From Galbitalea sp036271795 (GTDB lineage: Bacteria; Actinomycetota; Actinomycetes; Actinomycetales; Microbacteriaceae), in the NCBI GenBank assembly GCA_036271795.1, contig DATAZY010000087.1, forward strand, positions 35,887-99,886: DNA of 64,000 nt, written 5' to 3'. The position numbers and the translations under genes are program-made. The notes beneath the pieces were generated by a model. The model ran no database searches. It worked only from the letters and a program-made list of their open reading frames with translations, and was not told where the DNA came from. Of this stretch, positions 1 to 7,069 are shown in pieces (the stretch's first letter is position 1; each line of letters begins with the position of its first letter).

Positions 1-959
1 AGGTCGGTGTCCGGATCGGTCGACCGCTTGATCACGGCGAGCGCGATCGGTCCGAGTTCGTAGTGCAGAGCGGACGAGGTGACTCGACCCACTTCGACCT
101 CGCCAGCCATGACGGCGTCGCCGTGCGCCGGCAGGACGCCCTCGGACCCGTCGAGATGCAGCAACACGAGGCGACGCGGCGGATGCCCGAGGTTGTGCAC
201 TTTCGCCACGGTCTCCTGCCCGCGGTAGCAGCCCTTGGTCAGGTGCACCGCAGATCGGAGCCAGTCCAGTTCGTGCGGGATCGTGCGGTCATCCACCTCG
301 GTCGCGAGTCTCGGCCGCCACGCCGCGATGCGCAGTGCTTCGAGCGCGAGGGTCCCCGCAACCGGAAGGGCGGATGCCGATGCCAGTCGCGAGCGTTCGA
401 TGAGGATCTCGCGATAGCTCCACGACGCGGACGGATGATCGGGGCTCAGCGAATACTGGTGGCCACCGCTTTGCACCGCGCTCCACGGATCGACCCAGGC
501 GAGAGCAACGCCGTTGGGCGAGGCCGCCTCGAGGGGCGGGTCGCCGAGCGCACCGATGGTGGCGAACTCCTCGGTTCTGTCGGCAATCTCGACCCGAAGC
601 ATGAACACCATCCGACGCAGCCAGGCGGCAAGGCCTTCAGCCTCGGCAGCCTCGAGCAACAGCCAGGTCGCGACGCCGTCATCCAGCAGCCGGATGTCGT
701 ATTCGAGTCGACCGCTCGGGTCGAGCAGAAGCGTCTCGGCGGACTGCCCGGGGGCCAGGTGCGCGATCGACTGTGAAGTGAGCGAGTCGAGCCACGTGAG
801 CCGATCCTCCCCTGTTAGCGCGAGGACCGCACGATCGGAGAGATCGACGATGGCGTCACCCGCAGCGAGTCGCTCTTGTTCGGCGAGCGGGTTTCCGTAG
901 TGCTGCGGCGGCGTGCCAACCGCACCGATCAATGAAGTGAAGGGGTCGTCATTCGACAC
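1..959 (-). CDS. ygfZ: Folate-binding protein YgfZ (C-terminus beyond window)
   Basis: YgfZ/GcvT-like tetrahydrofolate-binding protein, a family linked to maintenance of iron-sulfur enzymes. The family signature K-G-C-Y-x-G-Q-E is visible at about residues 242-249 (bases 213-236), and the N-terminus has the usual HYGNPLAEQ start of actinobacterial members. I chose the GTG at 959 because it keeps the frame open through the HYG motif; the ATG at 952 is in another frame and meets a stop after seven codons. The gene overlaps the end of the upstream nitrobindin-like gene by 11 bases, so the two are probably co-transcribed. About 319 residues are visible and the stop lies left of base 1, so only the extreme C-terminus is missing. 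Confidence 0.9.
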   Translation of the reverse strand, partial: MSNDDPFTSLIGAVGTPPQHYGNPLAEQERLAAGDAIVDLSDRAVLALTGEDRLTWLDSLTSQSIAHLAPGQSAETLLLDPSGRLEYDIRLLDDGVATWLLLEAAEAEGLAAWLRRMVFMLRVEIADRTEEFATIGALGDPPLEAASPNGVALAWVDPWSAVQSGGHQYSLSPDHPSASWSYREILIERSRLASASALPVAGTLALEALRIAAWRPRLATEVDDRTIPHELDWLRSAVHLTKGCYRGQETVAKVHNLGHPPRRLVLLHLDGSEGVLPAHGDAVMAGEVEVGRVTSSALHYELGPIALAVIKRSTDPDTD

Positions 960-1578
960 GTTCGAGCCTTCCGGAAGCATGAGTGCGCAGGTCCTGGCCG
1001 AGCGCCGCGATATCCCAGGCCCAGAGCAGCGCGCCATCCACGAGTCCGTAAATGCGCGTAGCCGCCGCATAATCCTTCGCCGTCGCCGAACGCATCACGG
1101 CATCCGTTGCAAGGTCGATCCGTGGCCCCTTCACGCGCCCGAGGTACAGCTCGTGAACGCCGCCGGGATGGATGAGGGAAACCTCGATGTCGAATCCGCC
1201 AACCTCATTGCGTAGCGTCTCCACCGAATCCGCGGTCTGGAAGGGACGTTCGCCGACGCCCGGCAGCAGCGCCGGACCGGGATCGCCTGGCCCGAGCTTG
1301 CGACTGAGGCGCCAGTAGCCGGATTCGGTCGCGAGGAGCGATTCACTCGCGTGCCCTGAGCTTGTCGAAGGGTCGAGAAGCCAGTTCTGCGAGGTGTAGT
1401 TCAGGTAGGGCAGTCCGTCCTGGCTGAATGACACGCGCTGGCCGAATTCGTGCTCCCGCACGTCTTCGCCGATCGCATAGTGGACGACGCCCGACCCCTC
1501 CCAGACGCCGAGCAGCCAGGACAGCGGCACAATCTCGGCCGGCAGGCTGGTGTCGATGTTAAACATTGACTCGGTCAA
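949..1578 (-). CDS. Nitrobindin-like FABP-family heme-binding protein
   Basis: Small beta-barrel protein of the nitrobindin/THAP4 (DUF1794) family, which binds ferric heme and reacts with NO or peroxynitrite. The N-terminal G-x-W-x-G-x-G signature is at residues 24-30 (GVWEGSG), and the C-terminus has the family's GxxLxxH-like ending. At 209 residues it is slightly long. Part of the excess is residues 70-80, where a 19-bp dispersed-type repeat (bases 1354-1372) is translated as PSTSSGHASES, so this looks like a repeat inserted in frame in a loop. The start at 1578 is uncertain; the Met at residue 5 (base 1566) is equally possible and no strong ribosome site is seen. It lies directly upstream of ygfZ, an arrangement known in other actinobacteria. 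Confidence 0.85.
   Translation of the reverse strand: MTESMFNIDTSLPAEIVPLSWLLGVWEGSGVVHYAIGEDVREHEFGQRVSFSQDGLPYLNYTSQNWLLDPSTSSGHASESLLATESGYWRLSRKLGPGDPGPALLPGVGERPFQTADSVETLRNEVGGFDIEVSLIHPGGVHELYLGRVKGPRIDLATDAVMRSATAKDYAAATRIYGLVDGALLWAWDIAALGQDLRTHASGRLERVE
1354..1372. repeat. Palindromic repeat CCCTGAGCTTGTCGAAGGG inside a CDS
   Basis: An imperfect palindrome (CCCT...AGGG ends) of a type I recognise as scattered through many bacterial genomes. It lies inside the nitrobindin-like gene and is read there as the peptide PSTSSG. It neither shifts the frame nor adds a stop. Confidence 0.6.
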
Positions 1579-1618
1579 TCAGCGGTGCGAGCACACACAA
1601 GGCGTGGCCGAGCGCGCC

Positions 1619-1729
1619 CTAGCGCTGCCCCTTAAACAGGTTGACCAGCACGGTAACGGCCACGAACGCGATCGCAATGGCCGCAAGGGCGAGAAGGGCG
1701 ACGAAGGTGAGTTCAAGGGCGACGATCAT
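1619..1729 (-). CDS. 36-residue single-span membrane protein
   Basis: A very short gene: ATG at 1729, stop TAG at 1619-1621, 36 residues. The product is almost wholly one hydrophobic helix (roughly residues 3-31, rich in Ala, Val, Leu and Ile) ending in NLFKGQR. A ribosome site AGGA sits about seven bases before the ATG and overlaps the stop of the 86-residue membrane protein upstream, so translational coupling is likely. I do not recognise a family. The clean ribosome site, coding-like composition and tight spacing make it more than a chance frame. Confidence 0.6.
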   Translation of the reverse strand: MIVALELTFVALLALAAIAIAFVAVTVLVNLFKGQR

Positions 1730-1738
1730 AGAAGAATC

Positions 1739-1999
1739 CTACGCGCCCGCGAGGGCGAGGACCCCGGTGGCGACCGCAAGCAGTATCGCCGCGCCGCCGA
1801 TGCTGGCGGCCATTCTCAGCACGAGGCCCTCCTTGGTGGGGAGCGCGAGTTGGACCACGAATGTCAGTAGCACCGATACGGCGAGAACGATGGACAACCA
1901 CGGATACACGCCGGACGGTTTCGCAACGGTCCCGACCAGCACCGCGCCGGCAATGGCGACCACCCAAATGGGGACAATGCTCGCAAGACGGGAGGTCAC
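1739..1999 (-). CDS. 86-residue membrane protein, about three helices
   Basis: Small hydrophobic protein with three predicted spans, roughly residues 8-25, 33-52 and 62-84. A short polar turn (LPTKEG) separates spans two and three. No catalytic motif is seen and I do not recognise a family. It is divergent from glnR across about 50 bases, and directly upstream of the 36-residue membrane protein, with which it probably forms a two-gene unit. The length and absence of charged residues in the helices fit a small inner-membrane accessory protein; the function is unknown. Confidence 0.65.
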   Translation of the reverse strand: MTSRLASIVPIWVVAIAGAVLVGTVAKPSGVYPWLSIVLAVSVLLTFVVQLALPTKEGLVLRMAASIGGAAILLAVATGVLALAGA

Positions 2000-2051
2000 A
2001 TGACCATGCTAAGGCGCTTGTAGACTGTGCAGCACGCACTTTGGAGGTCCC

Positions 2052-2741
2052 GTGGCGCAGCTGTTGATTCTGACTTCTGCGGTCGACACTGAGGTCCTTC
2101 CCGCACTTGGGCTACTGAGCCATCGCACGCGCCAGATTCCTGCGTCGCCTGCCTCGCTGATTAGCGCCCCCACCTGCGACCTCATATTCGTGGATGCCCG
2201 CCAGGATCTGGCCAGCGCGAAATCGCTCTGCAAGATCCTGAATACGACGGGACTCAACGTCCCGCTCGTGCTCGTCCTCACCGAGGGTGGGCTCACGGCC
2301 GTGAGTCCGGACTGGGGTGTCGACGATGTCGTGCTCGAGACGGCCGGACCCGCGGAAGTGGACGCCCGAATCCGCCTCGTTATCGGCCGGGCCGTCGAGG
2401 ACAGGTCAAGTCCGAAAATCCAGGCTTCCGGTGTCGTCATCGACGAAGCCAGTTACTCGGCAAAAGTGCACGGACGTCCGCTTGACCTCACGTTCAAGGA
2501 GTTCGAGCTCCTTCGCTTCTTCGCGACGCATCCTTCCCGGGTTTTCACGCGCGAGCAATTGCTCAGCGAGGTGTGGGGCTACGACTACTTCGGCGGCACC
2601 AGAACCGTCGACGTTCACGTTCGTCGCCTGCGCGCAAAGCTCGGCGATCTCGAGTCGCTCATCGGGACCGTTCGCAACGTCGGCTATCGCTTCAACGTGT
2701 ACGAAGAAGAAAATGAGCGGCTCACCGCGATCAATTCCTGA
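2052..2741 (+). CDS. glnR: GlnR-type OmpR-family nitrogen regulator
   Basis: Atypical OmpR-family response regulator matching actinobacterial GlnR, the global nitrogen regulator. The N-terminal receiver-like domain (about 1-115) has VDARQDLASAK around the usual acceptor Asp and GGLTAVSPDWGVDD, both typical of GlnR. The C-terminal winged helix (about 130-222) contains LTFKEFELL, REQLLSEVWGYDYFGGTRTVDVHVRR and IGTVRNVGYRF. The start is GTG at 2052, four bases after a strong GGAGGT site (2043-2048). No cognate histidine kinase is adjacent, as expected for GlnR, which is thought not to depend on classical phosphorylation. mshD follows and overlaps by 29 bases, the same order as in M. tuberculosis. 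Confidence 0.92.
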   Translation: MAQLLILTSAVDTEVLPALGLLSHRTRQIPASPASLISAPTCDLIFVDARQDLASAKSLCKILNTTGLNVPLVLVLTEGGLTAVSPDWGVDDVVLETAGPAEVDARIRLVIGRAVEDRSSPKIQASGVVIDEASYSAKVHGRPLDLTFKEFELLRFFATHPSRVFTREQLLSEVWGYDYFGGTRTVDVHVRRLRAKLGDLESLIGTVRNVGYRFNVYEEENERLTAINS

Positions 2742-3537
2742 TTGGTTCAGCCGCCTCATCGAGGACGCGCGCGCGGCAGACGGAGTTCCACCGTTCTCCG
2801 ACCAGTCCCTCGTCGACTACCGCATGCACACGCGCGAACTCGTCGCGATCGACGAACTCGCGGCGGCGCTTCACGGCAAGGTTGACGCCGAGTTCGTTGT
2901 CGACCCGGATGCCCGCGGCCGAGGTCTCGGCGCCACGCTGCTGGAGGCCCTTCTGGCTGGCGGCGCGACACTGTTCTGGGCGCATGGCGACGCTCCCGCG
3001 GCTCGAGCGCTTGCGGCGAGCCACGGGCTCGTGGCGGTGCGGGAGCTCTTGCACCTCGTTGGTGAGGTTCCCCCCTCGGGTCGAGTAGCCGTCGACGCGG
3101 GAGGCGGCGTCATCGAGACCTTTCTTCCCACCAGGGACGAGCAGGAGTGGGTCACGCTCAACGCCATCACTTTCGCGAATCATCCCGAGCAGGGGCTCGT
3201 GACTCTCGAGGATGTACGGCAACTCGAGACCGAGCCGTGGTTTCGTGCGGACAACTTTCTGGTCTTGCGGCGGGGCGGCCGCATGATCGGCTACTGCTGG
3301 CTCAAGGTCGAGGACGGCAGGGGCGAGTTCTACGTGGTCGGCGTTTCTCCGGATCACCATGGCGAGGGGCTCGGCAGCCTGCTTTTCGATGCCGGGCTGG
3401 CCCGGCTGCGCGAGCTCGGCATCCGCTCGTCCCACCTGTATGTCGAAGCCGACAACGCCCCCGCACTGCGCCTCTACCGCTCCCGCGGTTTCGGCCAGGA
3501 TTCGATCGATGTGCAATACCGAATGTCTGCCGGGTAG
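2713..3537 (+). CDS. mshD: Mycothiol synthase (acetyltransferase) MshD
   Basis: Last enzyme of mycothiol synthesis: it acetylates the cysteine of Cys-GlcN-Ins using acetyl-CoA. Two GNAT domains are visible. The N-terminal one has DARGRGLGATLLEALL and the C-terminal one has VVGVSPDHHGEGLGSLLFDAGL, followed by LYVEADNAPALRLYRSRGF, the classic acetyl-CoA loop and C-terminal GNAT motif. The start is ATG at 2713, inside the end of glnR (29-base overlap); a longer in-frame reading exists upstream but only shadows glnR. 274 residues, slightly short for the family (about 300). Its presence marks the organism as a mycothiol-making actinobacterium. Confidence 0.92.
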   Translation: MSGSPRSIPDWFSRLIEDARAADGVPPFSDQSLVDYRMHTRELVAIDELAAALHGKVDAEFVVDPDARGRGLGATLLEALLAGGATLFWAHGDAPAARALAASHGLVAVRELLHLVGEVPPSGRVAVDAGGGVIETFLPTRDEQEWVTLNAITFANHPEQGLVTLEDVRQLETEPWFRADNFLVLRRGGRMIGYCWLKVEDGRGEFYVVGVSPDHHGEGLGSLLFDAGLARLRELGIRSSHLYVEADNAPALRLYRSRGFGQDSIDVQYRMSAG

Positions 3538-3538
3538 C

Positions 3539-3655
3539 TTCATAATTCAGGAGATCTGGCCTCACAACTTGATGTCGGATGTCGTGAGCCCGCGCCGGCA
3601 CTGCGATCGGCTCACCGGCAAGCTCCGCGGCACCACAAATCTCCTGAATTATGAA
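3539..3655. repeat. 117-bp element with perfect 17-bp terminal inverted repeats
   Basis: TTCATAATTCAGGAGAT (3539-3555) is repeated exactly in inverted form at 3639-3655. The interior of about 83 bp has no gene. It begins one base after the mshD stop. The core TAATTCAGGAG also bounds a second intergenic element at 44488-44598. It resembles a miniature inverted-repeat element or a long-range terminator-like hairpin after mshD. Confidence 0.7.
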
Positions 3656-3702
3656 AATGTTCGGGCCGTCAAAACTGGCTGGGGAGGGTGCCGACCGGAG
3701 AG

Positions 3703-3724
3703 GGTTAAGCGCGCGTTAACCGGG
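3703..3724 (+). promoter_or_regulatory. Degenerate two-unit PHO-box-like repeat before ppk
   Basis: Two 11-nt units, GGTTAAGCGCG and CGTTAACCGGG, place GTTAA exactly one helical turn apart, 20 bases before the ppk start. The layout matches actinobacterial PHO boxes (tandem 11-nt GTTNACC units), but the sequence is weaker than the array before pstS. Regulation by phosphate limitation is inferred. Confidence 0.45.
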
Positions 3725-3744
3725 TCGGATGCCAGTATTGACTG

Positions 3745-5925
3745 ATGGAGACCGGAGCCTATGTCGGGGACGCTGCCGTCGGCGCAGACTATGACGACGA
3801 TTTCGACGACGAGTCGTCGTCCGACGATGACGGAACGCTTCCGGCGGACCGGTACCTCGATCGCGAGCTGAGCTGGTTGTCGTTTAACCAGCGCGTCCTC
3901 GAGCTCGCCGAAGATGACCAGCTCCCGCTGCTCGAACGCGTCAACTTCCTCGCCATCTTCGCCAGCAACCTCGACGAGTTCTTCATGGTCCGGGTCGCAG
4001 GCCTCAAGCGCAGGATCGCCACCGGCCTCGCCGTGCCAACGAACGTGGGGCGCAGCCCGACCGACGTGCTCAGTGACATCGGCATCGTCGCGCACGAACT
4101 GCAGGCGCGCCACGCCCGGGTCTTCATGGATGACGTCAAGCCGCGACTCGACGACGAGGGCATCCACGTCGAGGTATGGGCGGACCTCGGCGCCGACGAT
4201 CGCTCGCAGATCGACGAGATCTTCGCGAACCAAATCTTCCCGGTGCTCATGCCGCTGGCCGTCGACCCGGCGCATCCGTTCCCCTACATCTCCGGGTTAT
4301 CCCTCAATCTGTCAGTGCGCGTTCGAAACCCCAAGAGCAGCCGCATCGAGTTCGCCAGGATCAAGGTTCCGCCGCTGCTTCCGCGGTTCGTGCAGCTTCC
4401 GGATGACGGCTCGGGCCGCCAGCGATTCATCCCGCTCGAAGACCTCATCTCCAATCACCTGGGCGATCTCTTCCCCGGCATGGAGATCCTCGAGCATCAC
4501 GAGTTCCGCGTGACACGCAACGAGGATGTCGAGATCGAGGAAGACGAGTCCGAGAACCTCATCCAGGCACTCGAGAAGGGCCTGCTGCAGCGCCGGTTCG
4601 GTCCCCCGATTCGTCTCGAGATCTCGGACGACATGGATGACACGACCCTCGACCTGCTCATGCAGGAACTCGACATCACCGAGCAGGAGGTCTACCGCCT
4701 TCCGGCACCGATCAACCTCGGCGGACTGTTCGAGATCGCGAAGATCGACCGGCCACAGCTGAAGTACCCGAAGCAGCTTCCGACCACGAGTTCCTCGCTC
4801 ATCCCGACCGAAGCCAACGAAATTCCCGACATCTTCGAGTCGATCCGGCGCCAGGACATTCTGCTGCACCACCCCTATGAGTCGTTTGCGACGAGTGTGC
4901 AGACCTTCCTGGAGCAAGCGGCCGCGGACCCCAACGTGCTCGCTATCAAGCAGACGCTCTACCGCACCAGCGGTGACAGCCCGATCGTCGAGGCCCTTAT
5001 CGACGCCGCTGAGGCCGGCAAGCAGGTCCTCGCGCTGGTTGAGGTCAAGGCTCGCTTCGACGAGACTGCGAACATCAACTGGGCCAAGAAGCTGGAGAAG
5101 GCGGGCGTACACGTCGTCTATGGTCTCGTCGGTCTGAAGACGCATTGCAAGCTCGCGCTCGTCATCCGCCAGGAGAACGACAAGACCCTCCGGCACTACA
5201 GCCACATCGGAACGGGGAACTACAACCCCTCGACGAGCCGCATCTATGAGGACCTCGGCCTGCTCACCGACAGCGACACCATCGGCAAAGACCTGACTCG
5301 ACTGTTCAACGAACTGTCGGGCTACGCCATCGAGCGGAAGTTCAAGCGGTTGCTCGTCGCACCGCTGCACATGCGTCGCGGTCTCCTCAAGCGCATCCGC
5401 GATGAGGCAGAAAACGCGCGCAATGGCCTTCCGTCCGGCATCCGGATCAAAACGAACGCGATCGTCGACGAAGCCATCATCGACGCGCTATACCGAGCGA
5501 GCAATGCTGGTGTGCCCGTCGACATCGTGGTCCGCGGTATCTGCTCGCTGAAACCGGGTCAGGAGGGATTGAGTGAAAACATTCGGGTTCGCTCAATCCT
5601 CGGTCGGTACCTCGAGCATTCCCGCATATTTTCCTTCCTGAATGGTGGAGATCCGCAGGTTTTCATCGGCAGCGCCGACATGATGCACCGCAATCTCGAT
5701 CGTCGGGTCGAGGCTCTTGTCCGACTGGCCGATCCGAGTCACCTCGCCGAGATCGACCATATTTTTGAGCTTGACCTGGCGGATACGACCGCGTCGTGGT
5801 GGCTCGACGAGTCCGGACTCTGGACTCACCACTCGCGCAAGAATGACGGGACGCCGCTCGAAGACAGTCAGGATGTTCTTATGAAGGAGATTTCACAGCG
5901 CCGTCGAATCGGCATGCTTCGATGA
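3745..5925 (+). CDS. ppk: Polyphosphate kinase PPK1
   Basis: Makes long-chain polyphosphate from ATP at the membrane. Full length (726 residues). The N-terminal domain shows DRELSWLSFNQRVLE and FLAIFASNLDEFFMVR, both PPK1 signatures. The catalytic half holds the HKD-type histidines: SHIGTGNYN with His487 and EHSRIFSF with His625, plus KARFDETANINWAKKLE. The start at 3745 gives an acidic extension of about 30 residues (DDDFDDESSSDDDG) before the core, which is common in actinobacterial PPK1. The stop overlaps the start of the NUDIX gene (ATGA), so the two are translationally coupled. A degenerate PHO-like repeat lies just upstream. Confidence 0.95.
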   Translation: METGAYVGDAAVGADYDDDFDDESSSDDDGTLPADRYLDRELSWLSFNQRVLELAEDDQLPLLERVNFLAIFASNLDEFFMVRVAGLKRRIATGLAVPTNVGRSPTDVLSDIGIVAHELQARHARVFMDDVKPRLDDEGIHVEVWADLGADDRSQIDEIFANQIFPVLMPLAVDPAHPFPYISGLSLNLSVRVRNPKSSRIEFARIKVPPLLPRFVQLPDDGSGRQRFIPLEDLISNHLGDLFPGMEILEHHEFRVTRNEDVEIEEDESENLIQALEKGLLQRRFGPPIRLEISDDMDDTTLDLLMQELDITEQEVYRLPAPINLGGLFEIAKIDRPQLKYPKQLPTTSSSLIPTEANEIPDIFESIRRQDILLHHPYESFATSVQTFLEQAAADPNVLAIKQTLYRTSGDSPIVEALIDAAEAGKQVLALVEVKARFDETANINWAKKLEKAGVHVVYGLVGLKTHCKLALVIRQENDKTLRHYSHIGTGNYNPSTSRIYEDLGLLTDSDTIGKDLTRLFNELSGYAIERKFKRLLVAPLHMRRGLLKRIRDEAENARNGLPSGIRIKTNAIVDEAIIDALYRASNAGVPVDIVVRGICSLKPGQEGLSENIRVRSILGRYLEHSRIFSFLNGGDPQVFIGSADMMHRNLDRRVEALVRLADPSHLAEIDHIFELDLADTTASWWLDESGLWTHHSRKNDGTPLEDSQDVLMKEISQRRRIGMLR

Positions 5926-6866
5926 CGGAAGCGACCGCCATACTCGCCGCCGGCGCAGTGTGCTGGCGAATCGTGGGCGGTAAGGTCCGCATCCTGCTCG
6001 TGCATCGCGCCCAGCGCAAAGATATTTCCCTGCCCAAGGGCAAAGTCGACCCGGGCGAGATGCTGCAGCAGACGGCCGTACGGGAGATCGCCGAGGAGAC
6101 AGGGCTCACCGTCGGGCTCGGCGCACCCCTCGGTGAGGTGCACTACCGCATTCCGAGCGGGCGCAACAAGATCGTGTATTACTGGGCGGCTGAGGTGGAT
6201 GCCCACGAGCTCGAGACCGCCCGCTTTCGTCCGAACGACGAGATTGCCGCACTCGAGTGGGTTTCCCTCAGCAAGGCACGCAATCACCTCACCTACCCGC
6301 ACGACGTAGACATCGTCAATGAGTTTGCCGAACGCTGGAAGTCTGGTCGGGCACGCACGTTCGCAATCGTGGTGGTTCGCCACGGCAAAGCTGTTCCGGC
6401 CGAGGCGTGGGACGGACCGGATGCGACCCGGCCGCTCCTCCTTCGCGGAACCGCTCAGGCAACCAGCATCGGTCCGGCCATTGCCGCCTATCGACCCGAG
6501 AAGATCCTGACCAGCACTGCGGTTCGCTGCGTCGCGACGATCGCACCCCTCGCCTCGCTTCTCGGAGTGAAGCCCAAAGAGGTTTCCGGTCTCAGCCAGG
6601 ATGCGTTCGAGAGCGACGAGGCGACAATCGCCAACATTCTGGAAAAGCGGATGAAAGCGAAAAAGACCGCGGTCCTGTGCAGTCACGGTCCCGTCATCCC
6701 CGAGATCATTCGTGAACTCGCGGCGCTGACCGGAACGGCACACACCAGCGACGTCGAGTCGATGGCAGCCCTCTCGACGGGCGAATTCTCGGTCCTGCAC
6801 GTCTCGTCGCAGCATCCGAAATCCGGAGTTGTCGCCATGGAAACCCATAGTCCGGACCCGGAGTAA
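5922..6866 (+). CDS. mutT1: MutT1-like NUDIX hydrolase with histidine phosphatase domain
   Basis: Two-domain protein as in mycobacterial MutT1. The N-terminal NUDIX domain (about 1-140) contains the full Nudix box GKVDPGEMLQQTAVREIAEETG. The C-terminal histidine-phosphatase domain (about 147-300) has the catalytic VRHGKA and the second histidine in CSHGPVIPE. Family members hydrolyse 8-oxo-GTP/8-oxo-dGTP or diadenosine polyphosphates, with the phosphatase domain finishing the diphosphate. The ATG overlaps the ppk stop by four bases, linking polyphosphate or nucleotide turnover with ppk; this order is widely conserved in actinobacteria. 314 residues, normal for the two-domain type. Confidence 0.9.
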   Translation: MTEATAILAAGAVCWRIVGGKVRILLVHRAQRKDISLPKGKVDPGEMLQQTAVREIAEETGLTVGLGAPLGEVHYRIPSGRNKIVYYWAAEVDAHELETARFRPNDEIAALEWVSLSKARNHLTYPHDVDIVNEFAERWKSGRARTFAIVVVRHGKAVPAEAWDGPDATRPLLLRGTAQATSIGPAIAAYRPEKILTSTAVRCVATIAPLASLLGVKPKEVSGLSQDAFESDEATIANILEKRMKAKKTAVLCSHGPVIPEIIRELAALTGTAHTSDVESMAALSTGEFSVLHVSSQHPKSGVVAMETHSPDPE

Positions 6867-6907
6867 ATCCGCGCCGTTGCGGGGCGTTTCGCCGACGAAT
6901 TCGAACC

Positions 6908-6940
6908 GGTTACCGTGCGTTTACCGTCCGTTCACCAATT
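6908..6940 (+). promoter_or_regulatory. Three-unit PHO box upstream of pstS
   Basis: Three consecutive 11-nt direct repeats: GGTTACCGTGC, GTTTACCGTCC and GTTCACCAATT. This is the classical actinobacterial PHO-box format bound by PhoP/RegX3-type regulators. A possible -10 (TAATGC, 6953-6958) follows. It predicts phosphate-starvation induction of pstSCAB. No phoP/phoR or senX3/regX3 gene is in the window. Confidence 0.8.
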
Positions 6941-6981
6941 CTCTGGTGACTGGTAATGCCCCCAACATAACCTCGGCTACT

Positions 6982-7002
6982 GGGTCGGCACCGGCCCGAC
7001 CC
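6982..7002 (+). other. Hairpin in the pstS 5' leader
   Basis: GGGTCGG (6982-6988) pairs perfectly with CCGACCC (6996-7002) across a 7-nt loop, in the roughly 110-nt leader between the PHO boxes and the pstS GTG. There is no U-tract, so it is more likely an mRNA-stability or attenuator structure than a terminator. Confidence 0.4.
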
Positions 7003-7069
7003 CCTCTGGTGCCTCAGCGCGTCCGCGCAGATGGTGCCGCTCAGAGACCAAAACCCTGAAAGGTACACA

